64,000 nt of DNA from Chengkuizengella sp. SCS-71B (GTDB lineage Bacteria > Bacillota > Bacilli > Paenibacillales > KCTC-33759), in contig NZ_JAZHSH010000001.1 of NCBI RefSeq assembly GCF_040100845.1, positions 3,766,501-3,830,500 of the forward strand, written 5' to 3'. The notes beneath the pieces were generated by a model, which had not been told where the DNA came from, ran no database searches, and was given only the letters and a program-made list of their open reading frames with translations. Each line of letters begins with the position of its first letter. Within the stretch, counting starts at the first letter, position 1. Shown here one piece after another: positions 61,067 to 64,000 of the stretch. Made by a program: the position numbers and the translations under genes.

Positions 61067-62410
61067 TTAAATTTGCAGATAGTTATTCTTGGCTAACTTC
61101 TGATACCAGTAATAACTTTCTTTTGGTGTTCTTTCCAATGTGCGATAATTGACATGGACTAATCCAAAACGCATGCTATAACCATATGCCCACTCAAAGT
61201 TATCCATCATTGACCAACACATGTATCCTTTTAAATTAACTCCAGACTCAATACAACGGTGAAGCTGGAGAATATGTTTTTTTAGGAACGTAATTCTACG
61301 ATCGTCATTCACTATACCATTTTTAGGTTCATCATTATAACAAGCACCATTCTCAGTAATATAAATTGGAACCTGTCCATATCGCTCAGTTATAAACGTT
61401 AACACATGATATAACCCTTCAGGATAAATATCCCAACCTATATCTGTATGATCATGACCAATATCTACGTGTTCATTATCTAATAACCCTGAGCCCTCAA
61501 CATATTTGGTTGCACTACCTGTGTAATAATTAATCCCTAAGAAATCAATGGGCTGATTAATAGCTTCCATATCTCCAGGTTGAATGTTCAATTTCACACC
61601 TTTTTGCTCATACCAATCTACCATAAATTGCGGGTATACTCCTTTAAATACAGGATCCATAAACCACTCTACAAACCAACCTCTAGCTCTATTGGCTGCT
61701 TCTACATCTTCTTGTTTGTTACTGTATGGTGTTCTCCACTCTACATTCGGGGCATAACCAATCTGACCTTTTAATCCAAGTTCTCTAAACTTGCTTACAG
61801 ATTTACCATGTGCCATTAATAAATGATGAGCGATATCCACTGCAACTTGTAAATCTTGCTTTCCAGGTGCATGCATCCCTAAATAATTTGATAAAAATGA
61901 AATACACCACAACTCATTTAGAGTCATCCAGTTATTAATTTTTCCAGAAAACTCTTTAAACATTAACTCTGCATAATTCACAAAAGCATCGATGGTTTCA
62001 CGATTCTCCCAGCCACCTTGATCCTGCAAGGCTTGAGGCAAATCCCAATGATATAATGTACAATACGGTTCAATGCCATTTTCCAATAATTTATCTACAA
62101 AATTGTGATAATATTCTAAACCTTTTTGATTGACTTCACCCGTTCCATTAGGAAAAATCCTCGGCCATGAGACAGAAAAACGATACACTTTGATCCCTAA
62201 TTGTTTCATTAATTGAATATCTTCTTCATAACGGTGATAACTATCACAAGCTACATCTCCGTTGTCACCCTCAAAGACTTTACCAGGAATTCGAGAAAAT
62301 GTATCCCAGATTGACATTCCTCTTCCGTCTTTATCATAAGCCCCTTCGATTTGATAGGCTGCTGTTGCAGTTCCCCATTTAAAATCATTTGGGAATTGTA
62401 GTATTGTCAT
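61067..62410 (-). CDS. bglA: GH1 family beta-glucosidase/6-phospho-beta-glucosidase
   Basis: 447-residue cytoplasmic retaining glycosidase. N-terminal FKWGTATAAYQIEGA, acid/base E166 in W-M-T-L-N-E-L (the usual NEP reads NEL here), nucleophile E353 in YITENGA, C-terminal DNFEWAYGYSMRFGLV. The full length and absence of a phosphate-binding Ser-Lys-Tyr pattern at the C-terminus lean towards a beta-glucosidase; substrate remains uncertain. GAGGTGG precedes ATG 62410. Confidence 0.92.
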   Translation of the reverse strand: MTILQFPNDFKWGTATAAYQIEGAYDKDGRGMSIWDTFSRIPGKVFEGDNGDVACDSYHRYEEDIQLMKQLGIKVYRFSVSWPRIFPNGTGEVNQKGLEYYHNFVDKLLENGIEPYCTLYHWDLPQALQDQGGWENRETIDAFVNYAELMFKEFSGKINNWMTLNELWCISFLSNYLGMHAPGKQDLQVAVDIAHHLLMAHGKSVSKFRELGLKGQIGYAPNVEWRTPYSNKQEDVEAANRARGWFVEWFMDPVFKGVYPQFMVDWYEQKGVKLNIQPGDMEAINQPIDFLGINYYTGSATKYVEGSGLLDNEHVDIGHDHTDIGWDIYPEGLYHVLTFITERYGQVPIYITENGACYNDEPKNGIVNDDRRITFLKKHILQLHRCIESGVNLKGYMCWSMMDNFEWAYGYSMRFGLVHVNYRTLERTPKESYYWYQKLAKNNYLQI

Positions 62411-62669
62411 TATTCCACCTCATAAAATATTTAATTTTATTGTTCAGCAAAAGAAAATAACATGTATATTTTCATATACTTTAAACTGAATTGCAAATCT
62501 CATCTGAACTTTATTATAAAGAATATTAAGTAGTATTGATATTGCCATATTAGGTTTTCATTTATGCTATTTTGGGATTCAATAATAACCTGAAGAAGAA
62601 AAGCTCTGATATTAATAGCTATTACTTTTATGATGGACAAAAAGTGTGAGAGTTGGTACTACATGAATT
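62411..62669. other. Upstream region of bglA
   Basis: AT-rich, presumably with the bglA promoter; no clear hexamers or cre site found. Confidence 0.3.
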
Positions 62670-62850
62670 AACGGGAATTTAGGGTCTTATTTATGTAAAT
62701 TCACCATACTAAATTAAAATAAGTGGAAATTTTGGTCTTATTTAACTCAATTTTGATCGATTTTTGCATTATTTGCATAAAACCATTGATATAAGACCGT
62801 TATTTCCCGCTATTTTAATAAAATCCATAAAAATTATGAAATAAGACCGT
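62670..62850. repeat. Inverted-repeat element built from GGTCTTAT units
   Basis: GGTCTTAT occurs at 62683 and 62734 and as its complement ATAAGACC at 62791 and 62841. The outer arm CGGGAATTTAGGGTCTTAT (62672-62690) pairs with ATAAGACCGTTATTTCCCG (62791-62809), 16 of 19 positions. The four sites are nested, consistent with a MITE-like or structured mobile element. No ORF inside. Confidence 0.6.
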
Positions 62851-62877
62851 CAGATACCTTTATTTACTTAACTCTAC

Positions 62878-63291
62878 TTACTCTACCTCAAATTCACAAC
62901 GATATCTCTCAACTCCAGGGAATTTTTCACCTAAGCTATATACTGTAAAACCACTGCTGCGATAAAAATCTACTGCATCATCATCCGTTTCAGCCATAAC
63001 TTGAGTTGGTTTTTTTAAGTTTATCATCGCATTGATCATTAAGCTTCCTATTCCTTTATATCGTTGCGGTGGTGAAACAGCGATATGTTTTAACTCCATC
63101 TGGGTTTCATTTATTTGGAAACCTATGATTCCCACAACCTTGTCTTCCTTTTCAAATCCATATATTTCAACATCATTTTCGTTTTTATAATTTTGAATTG
63201 TTTCTTCTAATCTATTGGAATCTGAGAAAGTACAAAGGGCAAGTAATTCAATAATTTCTGACTGGTCTAATTTATTTTTTACATTTATCAT
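62878..63291 (-). CDS. GNAT family N-acetyltransferase
   Basis: 137-residue acetyl-CoA-dependent transferase. Core K-V-V-G-I-I-G-F-Q, then L-K-H-I-A-V-S-P-P-Q-R-Y-K-G-I-G-S-L-M-I-N-A (motif A, about 68-88) and F-Y-R-S-S-G-F near residue 110. Substrate unknown. AAAGGAG precedes ATG 63291. Confidence 0.85.
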   Translation of the reverse strand: MINVKNKLDQSEIIELLALCTFSDSNRLEETIQNYKNENDVEIYGFEKEDKVVGIIGFQINETQMELKHIAVSPPQRYKGIGSLMINAMINLKKPTQVMAETDDDAVDFYRSSGFTVYSLGEKFPGVERYRCEFEVE

Positions 63292-63326
63292 TCCATTTGA
63301 CTCCTTTGGTTTTTATCAAATAAAGA

Positions 63327-63409
63327 TGAGTATACAAAAGTTGTTTTATCTAATCTGATTTTACTAAATCTGAGTATACATAAGTTGTTTTATCTGATTT
63401 TACTGAATC
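63327..63409. repeat. Short tandem direct repeat
   Basis: Two units of 44 and 39 nt beginning TGAGTATACA(A/T)AAGTTG (63327 and 63371), with a 5-nt deletion in the second. They lie between the GNAT start and the GrpB gene stop. Confidence 0.8.
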
Positions 63410-63413
63410 AATA

Positions 63414-63932
63414 TTACATTTCACTATAAAATTTTAATGCCTTCTTTTCTGTTTCTTTAATAAATGTTTCTTTTCCATCTGAATATCGCTCAGGATTGTT
63501 TGAAAATTTATTTGCTAATTCTTCTTTTAAAACTTCATATTCTTTTGCAACTTCAGGGTGAGCTATTAAATAATCACGAAAAGCTAAATGACGCTCTATA
63601 TGTTGATCACCTTTTTGAAATACATGTACATGATGTGATCGATGTTTTTCTCCGCCCTTAGGAAAATATCTGCGACCTGGAATACCAAACTCTCCTCTTG
63701 CTTCATAGCCGATAGCTTCCATTTTTTCATTGAATAAATCTATTTCTTTAATATTTTTTACTACTGGGATGATATCAATGATAGGTTTGGCTTTTAAACC
63801 AGGAACGGAGGTGCTGCCTATATGATGAATTTCTACTAATTGATCTCCGAATATCTCTTTTATTTTCAACGCCTCTTCTTGAAACTTATTTACCCACTCA
63901 TCCTGATAAGGAACTACTTTAATTGTCCTCAT
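63414..63932 (-). CDS. GrpB family protein (UPF0157)
   Basis: 172-residue protein of the nucleotidyltransferase-like GrpB family. Contains H-I-G-S-T-S-V-P-G-L-x-A-K-P-I-I-D-I near residue 37 and H-V-H-V-F near residue 100. Biochemical role not firmly established. GGGAGGGGAG precedes ATG 63932. The 68 nt beyond it hold nothing recognisable. Confidence 0.9.
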   Translation of the reverse strand: MRTIKVVPYQDEWVNKFQEEALKIKEIFGDQLVEIHHIGSTSVPGLKAKPIIDIIPVVKNIKEIDLFNEKMEAIGYEARGEFGIPGRRYFPKGGEKHRSHHVHVFQKGDQHIERHLAFRDYLIAHPEVAKEYEVLKEELANKFSNNPERYSDGKETFIKETEKKALKFYSEM

Positions 63933-64000
63933 ATATACTCTCCCCTCCCATTATTTTTAAACCAAAATTAATGTTTTATAGTCATTCTTCAAACTGTGAT

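Noticed and set aside
1-64000. tRNA, rRNA or replication origin
   Set aside because: No cloverleaf, rRNA-like segment or DnaA-box cluster was recognised by eye in the window.

Overview
The window looks like a chromosome segment of a low-GC, spore-forming Bacillales species, most likely Paenibacillaceae-like. The evidence is AT-rich DNA with strong AGGAGG-type ribosome binding sites, YwmB and DUF3905 proteins, a bacilliredoxin, S-layer-homology exoproteins, and a 7TM hybrid kinase paired with a REC-SARP regulator. The genus cannot be fixed from the sequence alone.

Region 1 (1-10.2 kb). A truncated Cd/Zn P-type ATPase sits behind its ArsR/SmtB repressor. Next comes a nitrate/nitrite assimilation locus on the minus strand (narK; nasD-nasE-nasC), with a plus-strand ANTAR-domain antiterminator. 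Both nitrate transcription units start from consensus sigma-A promoters (TTGACA-17 nt-TATAAT) that carry a perfect GlnR/TnrA box (TGTNA-N7-TNACA) over the -35. Both run through a leader made of two hexaloop hairpins, the second overlapping an intrinsic terminator. This is the signature of an ANTAR RNA target. A third GlnR/TnrA box precedes the ANTAR gene. The apparent circuit is nitrogen-status control of initiation plus ANTAR control of elongation.

Region 2 (10.4-27.5 kb). This is an accessory array of short, mostly unrelated minus-strand genes: HEAT repeat, NUDIX, P-loop kinase, Imm8-like, lipoproteins, beta-lactamase-fold hydrolase and unknowns. Many are broken: three 1-nt frameshifts in homopolymer runs, one nonsense codon, and fragments of GNAT, VOC, a nucleotidyltransferase-like protein and a tyrosine recombinase. 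Thirteen full or partial copies of one ~65-bp palindromic element are threaded through it. All have the same polarity, and each lies 3-92 nt downstream of a stop codon. The layout resembles an integron-like or other cassette array and is the strongest candidate for an undescribed system.

Region 3 (27.6-37.3 kb). Mostly housekeeping genes: acpS-nadE, bacilliredoxin, DUF3905, an aldo-keto reductase, a YtfP-type flavoprotein, YwmB, a secreted GH16 beta-glucanase with two CBM6-like modules and cre-like sites, and a nitroreductase.

Region 4 (37.8-44.3 kb). A five-gene plus-strand operon encodes an ATP-grasp carboxylate-amine ligase, a divergent MurE-like ligase, an AsnB-type amidotransferase, a secreted C39-like peptidase and an aspartate racemase. 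The combination suggests D-aspartate/D-isoasparagine incorporation into a cell-wall cross-bridge or a related peptide.

Region 5 (44.5-64 kb). A REC-SARP regulator and a dual-kinase 7TM hybrid sensor are followed by two SLH-domain exoproteins that share a duplicated upstream regulatory block. Then come a TlpA/ResA-like thioredoxin, a LysM-M23 endopeptidase, lysA, an AraC regulator, an AGCS symporter, a GH1 glycosidase, a GNAT and a GrpB-family protein, plus a GGTCTTAT-based inverted-repeat element.
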